DNA of 64,000 nucleotides from Salvia splendens (lineage: Eukaryota; Streptophyta; Magnoliopsida; Lamiales; Lamiaceae): the NCBI RefSeq assembly GCF_004379255.2, contig NC_056036.1, positions 2,604,001-2,668,000 on the forward strand, written 5' to 3'. This document shows positions 24,941 through 38,352 of the stretch, piece after piece (the stretch's first letter is position 1; each line of letters starts with the position of its first letter). Under the pieces are notes generated by a model that ran no database searches, was not told where the DNA came from, and saw only the letters and a list, made by a program, of their open reading frames with translations. A program made the translations under genes and the position numbers.

Positions 24941-25362
24941 TCCAATGCAAAATTATAACCTTTGTCCATGATTAGATGATGACCCACTCTGACTCGGCAT
25001 GGGTTTTTAAATTTTTTTTTAATTTGTTGCATAAAAGTGTAGAGAAAAAGTAGTGGAATGTGAGACCCGTTTTTATATATAGTTTTATATTAGAATGTGA
25101 GAGTAACGAGGAGTGGGGCCGGTAAATTATTCAGGAAGAGAAATGAAGAAAAAGTTTTCGTAAATAGATATGGACTATATTTATAGGACGAACAAAAAAT
25201 GAAAATGAGTCTATTTCTATTGGACGAGGGAGTAAGAAATAAGAACCGGAAGAGAGAGAGAGGGGTATCGTGTAGAAGAACTTGTGGTGAATAGTGATAC
25301 TCAAAGTAATGGGCAAATTGTCAATAAAAACTATAGATGATTTAAAAATACGAAATAAAGTA

Positions 25363-25613
25363 CTCCCTCCGTCCCCGATTAATTGTCACTCTTTGACCGG
25401 ACACGAGTTTTTAGAAATGTAAAGAAAAGTTGGTTGAAAAAGTTAGTGGAATGTGAAACCCACTTTTTTATATTGTTATATAATAAAATGTGAGTAAAGT
25501 GAGTTAGTAGAATATGAGACTTACTTACCATATATGGAAAAAATGAAGTGTGATAATTATTGAGGAACGGACCGAAATAGAAAATAGTGATACTTAATCG
25601 GGAACGGAGAGAG
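25363..25613. mobile_element. Stowaway-like MITE
   Basis: Ends CTCCCTCCGTCCCCGATTAA and ...TTAATCGGGAACGGAGAGAG in inverted orientation, flanked by TA. Confidence 0.8.
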
Positions 25614-25812
25614 TAGTAAAATTTAAAGCAAAAGAGCTGTAAAGAAAAAAAATTAATAATAAATTGGGAACCCAACGCTCACAATAAGTAGGTGAACCAA
25701 CCTCATGGAGTAGCTATAGATCTGAAATGGGAAAATAATGATAGAAAATGAAATATAGCACTCTTTTCGTTGAAATATAGCACTCTTTTAGTTCCAATCA
25801 AGTTGAATCGTA

Positions 25813-25991
25813 CTCCCTCCGTCCCGCACTACTTGCACTTATTTCCTTTCTGGACGTCCCAAGTTATTTGCACTCTTTCCATTTTTAGTAACAATTTATA
25901 CCTACAGCCGTAATTGTTGACTTTGTCTATCACTCATTCCTTAATCTCCGTGCCCAAAAGGAAATGTGCGAGTAGTGCGGGACGGAGAGAG
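25813..25991. mobile_element. Stowaway-like MITE
   Basis: Ends CTCCCTCCGTCCCGCACTAC and ...GTAGTGCGGGACGGAGAGAG, flanked by TA. The same subfamily occurs at 30219-30397. Confidence 0.85.
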
Positions 25992-26472
25992 TATTTTTTT
26001 GGGGGGGCGTTCGAACTAAATTGTGTCATTTTCTTTTTAAAGAAAGAATAAAATATTCAATCACTCTTACTTTATTTAATTATTTATTTTACTCTCTCAT
26101 TATCTATCTTAATTTATGCATCTCTATTTTTAACACAATTACTTAATCTTCGTGCCCTAAAGTTTTGCTTCAACTTAGTTAGCAATGATGAAGTAGCTTT
26201 TTTTAATAAGTAGTGTTTTGAAAAAATGGGCCCACGAAATTATTGATAAAAAATTGATACCATCTCCGTCCCACTCAAGATATCCACAATCTAGAGTGGC
26301 ACGGAGTTTTAGGAAAGGTAGTCAAGTGTTTTAATTATGAGAGATGAGAGATGAATTTGTTTTCAAATATGAAAAGTGGACATCTTAACTCTTAAGTGAG
26401 ACAAACTAAAAAGATAAAGGTAGGCATGTTGAATGAGACGGGGGATTATACTCCCTCCATCCCAACTAAGTT

Positions 26473-27957
26473 GGGGGATGGATTGGATCCCCTACTGTGT
26501 AGTGAAAACACAGCATTGTGCTGTGCCTCAGAAACTACGCCGTTTTATGATTAGTTGCTTTTTTTTTCTTACTTCAACGATTCTTTACGAGTATATTTAA
26601 AGGACGCCGCATTAATCTTACATTTTGATGTTTCTTTCTTCTTTACTACTGTAGTGTTGTTTCAATGATAATATAATTAGTAATGAATGCTGATCATTTA
26701 TTTTTAATTAGTCATTTAACTACATGTTTATAACAATGAAAAAAACTAATTTAATAATTTCCTAATAACTATTTTTTTAAATATATCTAAAAACTAAACT
26801 AAACTAAAAGTAATTAGAGATTTAAAAATTAGTAATTAAATTTGTCAAACAATACAAGTCAACTAATGTATTTTTAATAATCTTTTGCATTTTTTTTGTT
26901 TAAGATTAAATTTGATGATAGTACTTTGGAGAATAATTAAATTTATCAAACAATAGAAGTCCATATGTTAGAATAGTGTATTTTTTAAAAATCTATTGCA
27001 ATTATTTTTTATTTATATAGTAAAATATTAGTCCTAAGATTAAATTTGGTACTTCCTCCTTCTCCTAAAAATTTGTCACTCATTTCTATTTCCGTTCGTC
27101 CCTAAAAATTTATCATTTTTCACTTAGAATAATTATTACATGTCACTAATATAATAAAAGTAGGATTCATATGTCACTAACTTTTTCAACTTTATTATAT
27201 TTTTTAAAACCTGTGTCGAGTCAAATAGTGATAAATTATTAGGGACGGAGGAAGTAATGCTTCGGAAAGTAACTAAAATTTGTCAAAAAAAGAAGTCCAT
27301 ATCGGTTCCCTTATTACTGTAATATAATCAGTCCTAATTCCACAATTTTTTAATCTCAAATTATAGTTTAGTTTAGTTTAGTTTAGTGGTATATTTAAAA
27401 ATACACTCCCTACGTCCCATAGAAATAGACCCTTTAGAGTTGTCACGGATTTTAATGCGTAATTTAGTAAAGTAAGAGATAAAGAAAAAAAGTTTATTAA
27501 ATAAAACACACATAGATAAGAAAAGAGAAAAGAGGCACTAAACATGAAACGTGCGTCGTTTCTGAGGCACAACATGGTGTTGTGTTTTCACTACACAGTA
27601 GGGGATCCATCCCCCACAAAACGCAAATTTTAAAGCACCAAACGCAGGCCATTTTGTTAATTTTATAAATTAAAAAAACTTATAAATTCTAATTTACAGT
27701 AATCCCTAAAATAAAACAATTATCTAAACGAAATAAAAAAATGTCAAATAAACATATAAATGGTATAGTGGAGTATATAAAAAAGAATCTGACTTAAAAA
27801 TATAAATCAAGTAATCAACTAACGGTATGTGTTTAATGCTTTAAAACCTGCGTTTTGAATTAACTAATAAAATGGCCAGCGTTTAATGCTTTAAAATTTG
27901 CGTTTTGACCACAGCATTGTATGCTGTGGAATCCTCCACTACAGACGATCCATTTCC
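26473..27957. mobile_element. Nested composite DNA transposon with 8-bp target duplication
   Basis: Left end GGGGGATGGATTGGATCCCC; related inverted ends occur at 27560-27617 (...GTAGGGGATCCATCCCCC) and at the true right edge (...GACGATCCATTTCC). Arms share ACAGCAT...TGCTGTG palindromic stretches and ATGGATC with the hairpin MITE at 6214 and a fragment near 45295. 27617-27912 has its own inverted pair (AAAACGCAAATTTTAAAGC / GCTTTAAAATTTGCGTTTT). No coding sequence. Confidence 0.6.
27052..27254. mobile_element. Stowaway-like MITE
   Basis: Ends CTTCCTCCTTCTCCTAAAAA and ...ATTAGGGACGGAGGAAG within the nested composite, flanked by TA. Confidence 0.7.
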
Positions 27958-28288
27958 ACTAAGTTTAGTCAAAACTTTTGGGCACGAAGATTAAAAAAAT
28001 GTGTTGAAAAGGATGAGATAGGAATAAAGTAAGAAAGATAAAAAGAGAGTAAAATAAGTGATGATGGAATAAAAAAAAGATATTAAATGTTTTATTTTTT
28101 GTCAAAAAAAGAAGAAATGATTCACTTAGTAAGTTTGGACGTCCCAAAAAAAAATACAACTCAAACTTAGTTGGGAGGGAGTAATATATTTTTAAAAATT
28201 GAATTATGAAGGGGACATAAGGACCAAATCACATTATTGTGACTCCAAATTAAATTAAATTAAATTAAAGTGCACAAGTAGGCAATTG

Positions 28289-28325
28289 TGATTGTGATTG
28301 TGATTGTGATTGTGAATGTGAAACG
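28289..28325. repeat. (GTGATT)n microsatellite
   Basis: Six tandem hexamers, the last slightly degenerate. Confidence 0.85.
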
Positions 28326-28338
28326 TGGTTATATAGTA

Positions 28339-28575
28339 CTCCCTCCGTTCCACACTAATAAATGCATTTCATATTCTGTATTAGTTTTGAAAAAATTATA
28401 TTAAATAATTAAAGTGGGAAGAGAGTAAAGTAAGAGAGAGAATAATGTAGAGAAGATTCTTATCTACGATATTCTTTCTATTACTTTATTTTTCTCCACT
28501 TTAACTATTTATAATTATTTTTTTCAAAATGAGTGCGCAAAATGAAATGTCTCTATTACTATGGAACGAAGGGAG
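28339..28575. mobile_element. Stowaway-like MITE
   Basis: Ends CTCCCTCCGTTCCACACTAA and ...TTACTATGGAACGAAGGGAG, flanked by TA. Confidence 0.8.
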
Positions 28576-28667
28576 TAATTAATTATCCGACATGTAATAA
28601 TTCATGCATAACACACCATAATAATGTCAACGAAATGAAGTAGCAAGAAATAAAATTTTAACAGCTC

Positions 28668-28875
28668 GCAGAGGCAGTGCAGTTGGTTCTAGGGGAACAG
28701 ATTTGCAAAAATGGTCAAGGATCGATTTCCACTAATGTCGTGTAGTTGCAACACCTCTTAGGCACAAGTGTGAGACCTTGACAAGACAGTGGATTACGGC
28801 TCTCCCTCTTAGCGGACCACTGCGTACCCTGAACACTCCTCACAAGACTGTTGGATCACAACCTTTTGCGAGAAA
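28668..28875 (+). mobile_element. tRNA-derived SINE
   Basis: The head carries an A-box-like GTGCAGTTGGTTC and a B-box-like GGATCGATTTCC about 30 nt apart, the internal RNA polymerase III promoter of tRNA-derived SINEs. The body ends near CAAGACTGTTGGATCACAAC. A poly(A) or short-repeat tail is not clear. Confidence 0.6.
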
Positions 28876-30218
28876 AATAAAATGTTAACAGATTTCTACT
28901 TACTAGCACAAGAATCACGACTTATCAATTAATCATGAATCATGAATAATGATTATACACCTGATCATATTGTTAGATCTAGAAAAGGAAAGTATTTTTA
29001 TTAATTGAATGAATACTGCGCAATTTAAATAAAAGGGCATACACTTGAAGGAAAGTCATTTTAAAATAGAAGGGTGAACTGTAGTATAATGGAGTATATT
29101 GCAAAAAGTACCAATTTTCGTATCTATAGTTATCATGTGATAGCATCTCTTCACGCATGATACGCATGTTTCTTTATTTTATTCATTAATTTTGTTTGTC
29201 AAATGTAATATGCCAATGTTTAATCAACAAACTAATTCATCATTAACATATATATCTAATTTTTTCCAAAATAGATAATAAATTTAGAACGTCTAAAAGG
29301 TAATACGACGATCAATTAACGCACGGAGGTAATAAGGGAGTAATTTTGGCATAACTTTGTTAAGCCAAGTTATATAGGTGGAATTCAATCATTTGGAATA
29401 CTTTAATTATTTATATAAAATTTTATTATTTGAAGGTGATCTTGCTATAGTACTATCACCTTGTATGTATATGTGTATTTCGCCAGTTTTAAATATAAAT
29501 AAAAGTAGTGGTTAATATTTTGGATTGTGATTTGCGAAACCAAGTTCCCTTCCTCGTAGATTAATTGGGGGTTGAATCGATCATCAGAAGAGGAATTGAG
29601 CCAAAAATTAGGATACATTCAAGGAAACTTAATTTTGGAAGTGAATTTTTGGTAGTAGTGTATGTAAATAAGATTTAACAGAAATGCCTTAGAGGGATTA
29701 TTGAACGTAACTTCGGAATATATATTTATTATCTAATGATTAAACACTCTAGTAGGACGTCCGCATCAGACATCCATGTAGCATATTTTTTATTCAAATT
29801 ATTGCATGCAGCTAGAAATATTATTAAACTATTGGGGCGACGAAGAAATTTATTAGGAGTATTAATTGTCAGCATATCAATTTAATAAATTAGTATATAA
29901 AATATAGATAATTTAAAAATATGAGATAAAAAAATTTAAAAAGGAACTGTAAAGCAAAAATAATTAAATAATTTATTGGGGATCCCATCGCTCACAATTA
30001 GACAATTAGTAGATGCGTGCACCAACCTCATAGAGTAGCTATAGATCTGAAATGGGCGCAAAATAATTATATAAATTGAAATACTATTTTGAAACAATGG
30101 GCCCACGAAATTATTGTTAAAAAAATAAAATATAATGTTTTGATAATAGAATTATGTTTTTAATAAAAGTGCTCAAGCAATATGAAACGTGATTATAGTA
30201 ATTAGCCGCAATGTAGTA

Positions 30219-30397
30219 CTCCCTCCGTCCCGCACTACTCGCACTTATTTCCTTTTTGGGCGTCCCAAGTTACTTGCACTCTTTCCATTTCTAGTAAAAA
30301 ATTTCACCTACAGCCGTCATTTTTGACTTTCCTATACACTCATTCCTTAATATCCGAGCCGAAAAGGAAATGAGCGAGTAGCCCGGGACGGAGGGAG
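30219..30397. mobile_element. Stowaway-like MITE
   Basis: Ends CTCCCTCCGTCCCGCACTAC and ...GTAGCCCGGGACGGAGGGAG, flanked by TA; close relative of 25813-25991. Confidence 0.85.
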
Positions 30398-31243
30398 TAT
30401 TAAAAGTCAACGAAATGATGTAGCGAGAATAAATATGAACAGATTTCAACTGACTAGCACAAGAATCACGACTTATTAGTATTCATTATGTTTATTACAA
30501 TCCACAGCTTCTATTAGATCTCTGAGTCTACAAATCTCAAACACGTAGTGTTTTTCATCAATAGATGACATAAAAGATAACATAAACAAAACTTGTTTGT
30601 ACACCTAATTTTATGTACGTTTAGTCAGCTGGATTAATTATTACTACTAAAAAATGAGTGCCCTTGATAACGAGCGCAGGTTAGCGTGCACATTCCGTGC
30701 TCACTAACATTCGTGTCATGGCTTAGTGCCATCTTCTACGAGCAAAGCGGTGCTCGCTAAATCCCATGTTTCGTTGAACAAAGTTTGCCAATAATAGTGT
30801 TTGCTAATGTGCTCGCCATACTCCTGGCAGAGTATTTGCAAAACTGCGAGCACATGTAGTACTCGCAGATTGATGCTCAAAAAGCTAAATACCGATTTTC
30901 AAATATATATATCAATCAATCATATAATATAGCCTTCATCACCTCTCTCTTAATCAATCAATGTAATTACTAATAAATACTCACATTTCAATATTAAATC
31001 CTTTCACATATCTCAAATTAAAGAAAGTACATGAATTACAAGTTTGATTAATTTGGACTTGAAATGAACCTTATTTTCATGAATATAATAATTTATCAAT
31101 ATAGCACAATTGAGAAACCATGGAACCTCATCCTCAAACCAGACAAAAACCCAATTATTCTAAAGTATAGTAATAAATCTAGATAAAATTGACAAGTAAA
31201 ACAAATAAACATATAGTACTATATTAGTATCATAAATAAAGAA

Positions 31244-33440
31244 TCATTGAGCCTCTTCTCTCTTCCCCATTGTGGGATGAGGATCACCAAATACAAGAGG
31301 AGGAGATGAGTCTTCTCCGCCGCAACGTGGCATATCCGGCGGCGGCGGCAGCATCTTCTCATGGGGGAGCTTTCCATCCTTGACAATGAACACCATTTCC
31401 ATTCCCCAACTCACATGCCGCTCGAAATGACAATGCATGTACCACACTCCTGCAAGCGCATTACTGACCAAACATCAGAACTCATCTTAAAAGACCAGTC
31501 AATTAGTCAACGGAAAAAAATGCATTTAGTCTATAAACCCCACATCGGTTGCTACACTACATACCTGGATTGTTGGCCTTAAATCTTATAGCGGTCCATC
31601 CGTTTCTTGCAACCGCGATGTTTTCCATCAACGGAGGGTCGACGAGGTTATAGTTGGCCGGATCCCGGAACTTGTTGAAGTTCCCTAACCCGGAACCGAC
31701 AACGTAGAAGCTGTATCCGTGTAAATGCATGGGATGCTCAACGCCACCGCCGAAGTTGGTGCCTTGGAAAATCACTTCCACCGTCGTGTTATACTCCAAC
31801 ATACGAACCGCTGTTCCGAACCCGGACGCTCTCTCGTTCTTCTCCGGCGTGCCTTGCGCGTAGTTGAAAGATGACGGTGGGAAGTCAGGGAAATCAGTAG
31901 TGTAAACTCCATTAATCTGTTTGTAATAAGCTGTGAGAATGTCGATGTTTCTCGGAAGCAAAAATGTCATGTTGTTGACGCTTGCGAGCAGCCTTGTGGA
32001 TGTTAAGCAAGAAGGTTTGTTACATGGCGATTGGTTCACTGTGAGAGTGTAGAAGAAAGTTTCGTCGACTTCTTTAGGAACGTCGACGTTGTTGCCTAGG
32101 CTTTTTAGTTGGTCTGTGAAGCCGATCGATGCAGCCGAGTCGTTGACTTCAGGCAAGGATGGAAGCAGCGGTGACTGAGGCGGAGTGTAGTTTCCGACAT
32201 ACTCGATTATTCCAGTGGCGGGGATGGTCACAAATTCCCCGCCACTGGCGTAGACTCTGGCCGCCATGTAGTAATGGCTCGGCGGCTGGTTGGCTTCTAG
32301 AAGCAAATCTAGGGTTTGGCCAGGCGAAATCGCTACATAATCGGTGAGCAGCGGTTTCGTGTAGGCGCCGTCGGTGCCGACGACGGTGAAGTTGTGGTTG
32401 CCGATTTTGAAGAACATGATGGTGTCCATCACACCATTAATTAATTTGATTAGGTAACTTTTTCCATATTCCACTTGCAATTTGTATGTATCTGCACCAA
32501 AATAAATAAATTAATATTATAATGTATATTATTGATCAATTTGGATTGATCTTGTGACATTAAATTTAACCTTGTTTAGAGCAAGGATAAAAGTCGCCTG
32601 GTTGGCCGTTGATGAGGAAAGCATTGGATTCTTGGGGATCAGCTCCACCGGTGATGAATTCCTTGAACACTCTTTCAACCTTTGAATTCCACCACTCTCC
32701 TGTAGCATGAGACACCTCACCTATGAATATGTCAACAGATTGAATCCGTATAAAGATATTGAGACATTGTACCAATGATGATGGGAACATGAGCATGAGG
32801 CTTGGGGAAAGGATAGTTCTCCCTCACCGGAGGTAGGATGACTATGGCGCCATGCACAGAATTTCTCGACCAATCGCTATGAGCGTGCCACCACAATGTG
32901 CCTTCTTCGTCGGAGAGAATCATCCGTTGAGTAAAGTTTTTTCCGGGTTGAATTGGGCATTGGGTCACATAATCGGTTCCATCCGACCATGGATATCTTG
33001 GCATTTTTACTCCATGCCTATATAATCATACAATGTTTATATAATCATACAATGTTTATATAATTTCACTAATGCTCCATTACCGCATATATAAGATTTT
33101 GAGATATAGTATTTACCAGTGAATTGTTATATTTTGATCAGAATGATTAATAATATCGACTGTGACAAGATCTCCCCTCCGGGCATAGATGGTTGGCCCC
33201 GGGAATTGTCCGTTTACCGTGAGCAATGGCTTTTTGGTGCATAGCCTTGTGTGATCAGAATTTACCAGCTGAAACAAGTTCAAATTTAGACCAATTTTTC
33301 TCTAATGAAAAGCTAAAAAAATAAGAAAATCAATTCATTTATATACTTACTTCAAATCTTAAGCTTCGAACTGAAGCATTAGCTTGCATTATGCAGCATC
33401 CAAGCACAACACCTAAGAAGCACAGAATGAAAACCTTCAT
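31244..33440 (-). CDS. Laccase (multicopper oxidase), gene 2 of cluster, six exons
   Basis: Exons on the minus strand 33440-33351, 33268-33117, 33017-32773, 32699-32571, 32491-31565 and 31449-31244 (90/152/245/129/927/206 nt) give 582 residues with GT-AG junctions in frame. Signal peptide of 22 residues ([16 protein letters not shown]...ANA) directs secretion. Copper motifs are complete: [22 protein letters not shown] and [12 protein letters not shown], with Met at the axial position. Several Asn-X-Ser/Thr sites suggest glycosylation, as usual for this family. It is the sister of gene 3: exon 5 proteins differ at scattered positions only, both have [20 protein letters not shown], and downstream DNA is also shared. 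Product: secreted phenol oxidase; natural substrate unknown. Confidence 0.9.
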
Positions 33441-33497
33441 ATCTACAAAATTTATTTTGAGCTTTTAGTAGCTGTAAGTTGATATTGGATCCATCAT

Positions 33498-33507
33498 TTT
33501 ATATAAG
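33498..33507 (-). promoter_or_regulatory. Probable TATA box of laccase gene 2
   Basis: TTATATAAAA on the minus strand, about 58 nt upstream of the ATG. The leader from here to the ATG is similar to that of gene 3; DNA further upstream is not. Confidence 0.6.
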
Positions 33508-34926
33508 TTTGATTGCATCAAATAAAGAGCGTAACTTGACTTTTTCTCAGTTGCTCATATAGAAACACGCGACTCACGCTAGCTGTTTCCATATGTACTC
33601 TAATCATTACCAAAGTTAATAATATAATAAAGCCAACCATTAAGATCGTGCGAGACACGATTTTCCTAATAATATTACTACAACATTCTAGTTGATCTAA
33701 TTTAAGTTAAAAAATACAATAGTATTTATTTGAATATTTATAGTTGGCCTCACTACTTAATTTGTGGTAGAATGATTGATTTCGTAATCTGACATAGTTG
33801 CAAAAACAACAGGGGGAAAAGAACAAGAAGAAAAAGAATTTGATAATAGATAGGAAAAATGTTTATGTGCTAGGTCGGTCTAATATAATTGACGAAGCTG
33901 AAAAAGTCAGAGTCGCACAATGACCTAGTTTAGCACGAGACCTGCAAAGCAAGAGGAGTCTTGATGCATAAAGGATTTTAATAGATTGAGTAGCGAAAAC
34001 ATCATTTTATTGCTTTTTAGATTTTATGTTAATTTCCCTCGTATAAATAGTGGGGATAATTGTATTGCAGTTAATTTTGTGATTTTGATAATAATTTTCG
34101 TTCTAATATTGAGAAATTAGGGTTTCTTAGAACTTCTATTAGTTCGGTCATTTTTGTATTATAGGGTTTATGTTAATGTATTCGTGATATGTTAAACTAC
34201 AATTAGTCATCATACAAATAATTTCATCTCTAGTTCTTAAATTAAATTTAGAAAACAAAAAATTGTATTCTATATATGTACGGATATGATCATTGTTGGG
34301 TACCGGTTGGACATGGATGAAGAATTCTAGGGAGCATTACTATTACTATTACTATTGGTAATAAACTAATTAAGTAATGCAATCTTAAAGAATTGCAAAA
34401 TATAATAATTAGGTAGCAATTAGCATGATAGGGCCTGGGAGAGTTGGAGTAATTATGTGATTAACGTGGATCATATCAGTGGACCAATTATTCACAGATA
34501 TGGATACTTTTTCCTTTATTTTAATGCAGAATGAAAAGGACTCAACTTAATTTAACCTCCTACCAGTAATCATTACTTTAAATTAATTAATTAGTAATTA
34601 TTGTCTTAATGCGATCAACGTGGAATCTATATTAAAAGAAATCAGTCAGAAAATTGAGCTAATTTTTTTATGTACATGGATGCAGCTGAGCTGTTTCATA
34701 CCTTTACTTTATAATAATCTGCCACTCAAACATCATTATATTAAAAAAAACTAGAACTCTAAGATTTGCACATGGAAGAAACATTATTTTAATGAAATAT
34801 TTCTACCCATTTCGACGTGAAATCTTTGACGAATCTCATTACAAAGACTACTTTACAACAAAAACAATAAACAATAGACGTGCACAGTGCACTTATGTTT
34901 ACATATATAATATATTGGCCTACATA
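33508..34926. other. Upstream region of laccase gene 2, no gene
   Basis: AT-rich; no open frame or named repeat seen. It should contain the specific control sequences of gene 2. Confidence 0.45.
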
Positions 34927-35393
34927 GAGCATCCATCTACAGTGGTGCGGATATCCCGGCGGACATCCCCGCGCACATCCCAAAAACACCTTCTGCCACG
35001 TCATAAGGACTTTTCACTGCACTGCCACGTCATAAGGACTTCCCACTGTACAGTGACGGACATCCAGACGGACTTCCCACAATAATAAAAATTCACAAAT
35101 TCACTAAATTAAACAATCTAAGGAATTAAAATTTTGCCACGATTACAGAATAAAAATTTCATTAAATAAAAAAAAGAAAGGTACATTTCAACAAAAAAAT
35201 TAAAATAATCGGGACGTCCGTGCGGTCAACGCAATGGCGGACGTCCGCAAGGACGTCGCGACGGACGTCCCGGGAACGCAGCGGAACTCCATTGTCTGCA
35301 GCAGACGTTCGTATCCGCGTCATTGCTGCGCAATGGCGGACGTCCGGGCGGAACTACGGCACGCCGGCCGGAGTGGCGCCATCGTGGATGGTC
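34927..35393. mobile_element. PIF/Harbinger-type non-autonomous element
   Basis: GC-rich ends in an AT-rich setting: left GAGCATCCATCTACAGTGG, right ...GGCGCCATCGTGGATGGTC followed by TAA. Inner parts carry repeated GGACGTCCG-type subterminal motifs. GAGCATCC ends and TTA/TAA targets match the other Harbinger elements here. No transposase. Confidence 0.6.
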
Positions 35394-36145
35394 TAACAAT
35401 ATTGTGATTAATGCGATCCAAGAATTTAAGATACGCGCTTTAAATTTATATTTATTTAAAAAAAGATAGAGGTGCACTCGTTGCAAACGCTTATGACACT
35501 AAAAATACGGAGTTTAATTACAGATAAATACAAATTCGTAAATCGTAGATAATAACCGAAGCTTCAGTGAGAAAAGTACAATGTGAAATCACCAGCAAAT
35601 TTGCAACGTCATTTGGCATGAATACTACGCACAAATAATACAGTTGAATTTGGTTACCAACAGATTACTAACGACCCAAATTTATTTTAATTTAATAAAA
35701 CAATAAATTCACTTCCATATGTAAATTCATGTATATTTATTTTAATAAAAAAATCATGTATTTACCGACCGATGCTTTTTAAGGAATTAATAAAGTTGCT
35801 TCCTTATCAGGCAAATTTGGGCTTGGGGTACAAGACTGTAGAATTAATACAATCATTTTATGCAGTATCATTGGGCCCATTTACCATATTTGGGTTGCTG
35901 ACTTAGGCCCATTTCAGAATTGGGCTCTCAAAAAAAAGGGTAATAACAAGTTGAAGGGGAATGGTCTGCTGCGTGTAGTTGAAGGGGAAAGCCAACTTAT
36001 TTTCTGGGTTGAGGCTATATTTAACTTCTTCACATCAATCAAAAGAGTAAACGTCTTATATAGGTGGTATTAATCATTTGGAATACTTTAATTATTTATA
36101 CAAAAATTATTTATTTGAAAGTAATCTTGCTATGATACAATCACC

Positions 36146-36148
<3 letters not shown>

Positions 36149-36221
<73 letters not shown>

Positions 36222-36222
36222 T
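36149..36222. repeat. (TA)n(TG)n microsatellite
   Basis: About 26 TA units followed by about 10 TG units. Confidence 0.95.
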
Positions 36223-36667
36223 TATTTCGCTGGTTTAATTATAAATAAAAGTAGTGGTTTAATATTTTGGATTACGAAAATTCCCTTTCTCATATATTGC
36301 TCCGATCATCAGAAGAAGAATTTGCCAAAAATTAGGATACATTATGGGAAAGTGAATCTTAGATCTGGCTGTAAGGCATCCTTGTAGGAGAATTTGTGTT
36401 AAAATTATTGCATGCAGCTAATAATACTATTAAACTATTGGGGCGACAAAGAAATTTATAGAAAAAAATATTTTTTTTATGTCTGTATATCAATTTAATA
36501 AATTATACAGATAATTTAGAAATATGAAATAAACAAAATTTAAAAACAAAACAGCAGTAGAGAAAATTGGTAGCTGCACCGACCTCATGGAGTAGGTGCA
36601 CCAACCTCATGGAGTAGCTATAGATATGAAATGGGCGCAATATAATGATAAAAATTGAAATATAGTA

Positions 36668-36869
36668 CTCCCTCCTTTCCTTTTTAACCGTCCATTTTTT
36701 CCATTTTCATTCCCATTCATTAATTGTTCGCTTTCACTTTTATAATCAATGACAAGTAAGTCTCACATTTCACAAACTCATTTCATTCACATTTTCAACC
36801 CACTTCTCTTTATATTTCTTAAAACCTGTTACGAAATCAAAGTGGACAATTATTGGAGGACGCAGAGAG
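36668..36869. mobile_element. Stowaway-like MITE, diverged
   Basis: Ends CTCCCTCCTTTCCTTTTTAA and ...TTGGAGGACGCAGAGAG, flanked by TA. Confidence 0.65.
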
Positions 36870-37566
36870 TAATATTATGTTAAATATAATCTCGTAACAT
36901 GTAATCTCAAACTCAATTCTATTACCTTCAAATATCTTAATTATATTCTCTTGTGAACAGGTTAACGAAGGTGGACCTAATCTTACAATCCATAGCTTTA
37001 TTGAAAATGCAAACACATCTTTTACAAATCTCTAACACGTAGTTTTATTGATCAATAGATGAGATAAAAGATACTCTCTTCGTTCGCTACTAAGAGTCTC
37101 ATTTCTTGGCGGCACGAATTTTAAAAAATGTTAAGAAAAGTTGTTGGAAAAAAGTTAGTGGAATAGGGTCCCCACTTGTATATATTAGGATTAAATAAAA
37201 TATGATTTGAATGACTTAGTGGAATGTGAGACTCTATTATCATTTATGGTAAAAGTGAACCGGGATATTCTTATTAGCGGACGAGTAACATAAAAAAACA
37301 CTTGTTTGTACACCAAATTTTATGCACATAAAGTCAACTGAATCATTAGTTCAAGAGCGCTATCTGTCATCCTTGACAACGAGCACAAGTTAGCGTGCAC
37401 ATTCCGTGCGCACCAACTCTTGTGTCATGGCTCGGCAGCATCTTCTACGAGCAAGGTGGTGCCTGCTAAATTCGGTGCTAATGTACTCGCCATATTCTTA
37501 GCAAAATAATTGCATAATTGTGTGGTACTCACATATTGGTTCTCGATAAATACCGATTCCCAAATA

Positions 37567-37817
37567 CTCCCTCCGTCCCCGAATAAGAGTCGCTAATTTC
37601 CATTTTGGGCCGTCCCCCATTAAGAGTCACTCTTCATTTTTACTATAAATGGTAGTAGGCCCCACATTACACTAACTCACTCCACTCACATTTTATTATA
37701 AAACCAATATAAAAAAGTGGGTCTCACATTCCACTAACTTTTTCAACCAATTTTTCTCTACATTTCTTAAAACTCGTGCCCGGTCAAACAACGACTCCTA
37801 TTAGGGGACGGAGGGAG
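37567..37817. mobile_element. Stowaway-like MITE
   Basis: Ends CTCCCTCCGTCCCCGAATAA and ...CTATTAGGGGACGGAGGGAG, flanked by TA; same group as 25363-25613. Confidence 0.85.
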
Positions 37818-37888
37818 TATCTCATTTAATCAACTACTACTAATATAGCCTTGATCACCTCTCTCTTAATCAATGGATTTAATAAATA

Positions 37889-38146
37889 CTCCCTATCCCT
37901 ATGTCCGCGAATATGAGTTTCGTTTTTCCATTTTAGTCCGTCCGCGAATATGAGTCACGATTCACTTTTACCATAAATGGTAATAGGGTCTCACCTTCAA
38001 CTAATTCATTACACTAACATTTTATTTAAAACTAATATATACAAGTGGGACCTATATTCTACTAACTTTTTTTCACTCACTTTTCTTAACATTTCTTAAA
38101 ATTCGTGCCGCCCATAAATGAGACTTCTAATGGCGGACGGAGGGAG
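37889..38146. mobile_element. Stowaway-like MITE
   Basis: Ends CTCCCTATCCCTATGTCCGC and ...TAATGGCGGACGGAGGGAG, flanked by TA. Another diverged unit lies at about 37076-37287. Confidence 0.75.
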
Positions 38147-38352
38147 TATGCGCATTTCAATATCAAATCTTTGAGGTATGAGGTATCCCAAATCATTGAA
38201 GAGTACTACATGAATTAGAAGTTTGATTAAATAATTTTCATGAATGTAACAATTTATCACTATAGCACAATCGAGAGTGCCATAGAACCTCATCCGCAAA
38301 CAAGAAAAAAACCCAATTATTCTAGATTCTAGTAGATATCATAAATAAAGAA

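Larger units (their letters stand above)
26451..28181. mobile_element. Stowaway-like MITE split by a nested insertion
   Basis: Outer ends CTCCCTCCATCCCAACTAAG and ...CTTAGTTGGGAGGGAG belong together and are flanked by TA. A 1,485-bp unit (26473-27957) interrupts it and is flanked by the direct repeat ACTAAGTT (26465-26472 and 27958-27965). Confidence 0.75.
24941..31243. other. Repeat-rich spacer between laccase genes
   Basis: No gene seen in 6.3 kb. It is a mosaic of Stowaway-like MITEs (listed separately), a nested composite transposon, a SINE, and segments shared with the flank of gene 3: 25620-25740, 29930-30060 and 36530-36640 share CCTCATGGAGTAGCTATAGA-type DNA, and 30580-30880 matches 37300-37560. 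30640-30890 with GAGCAC/GTGCTC repeats may be a CACTA-type end fragment. Confidence 0.6.
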
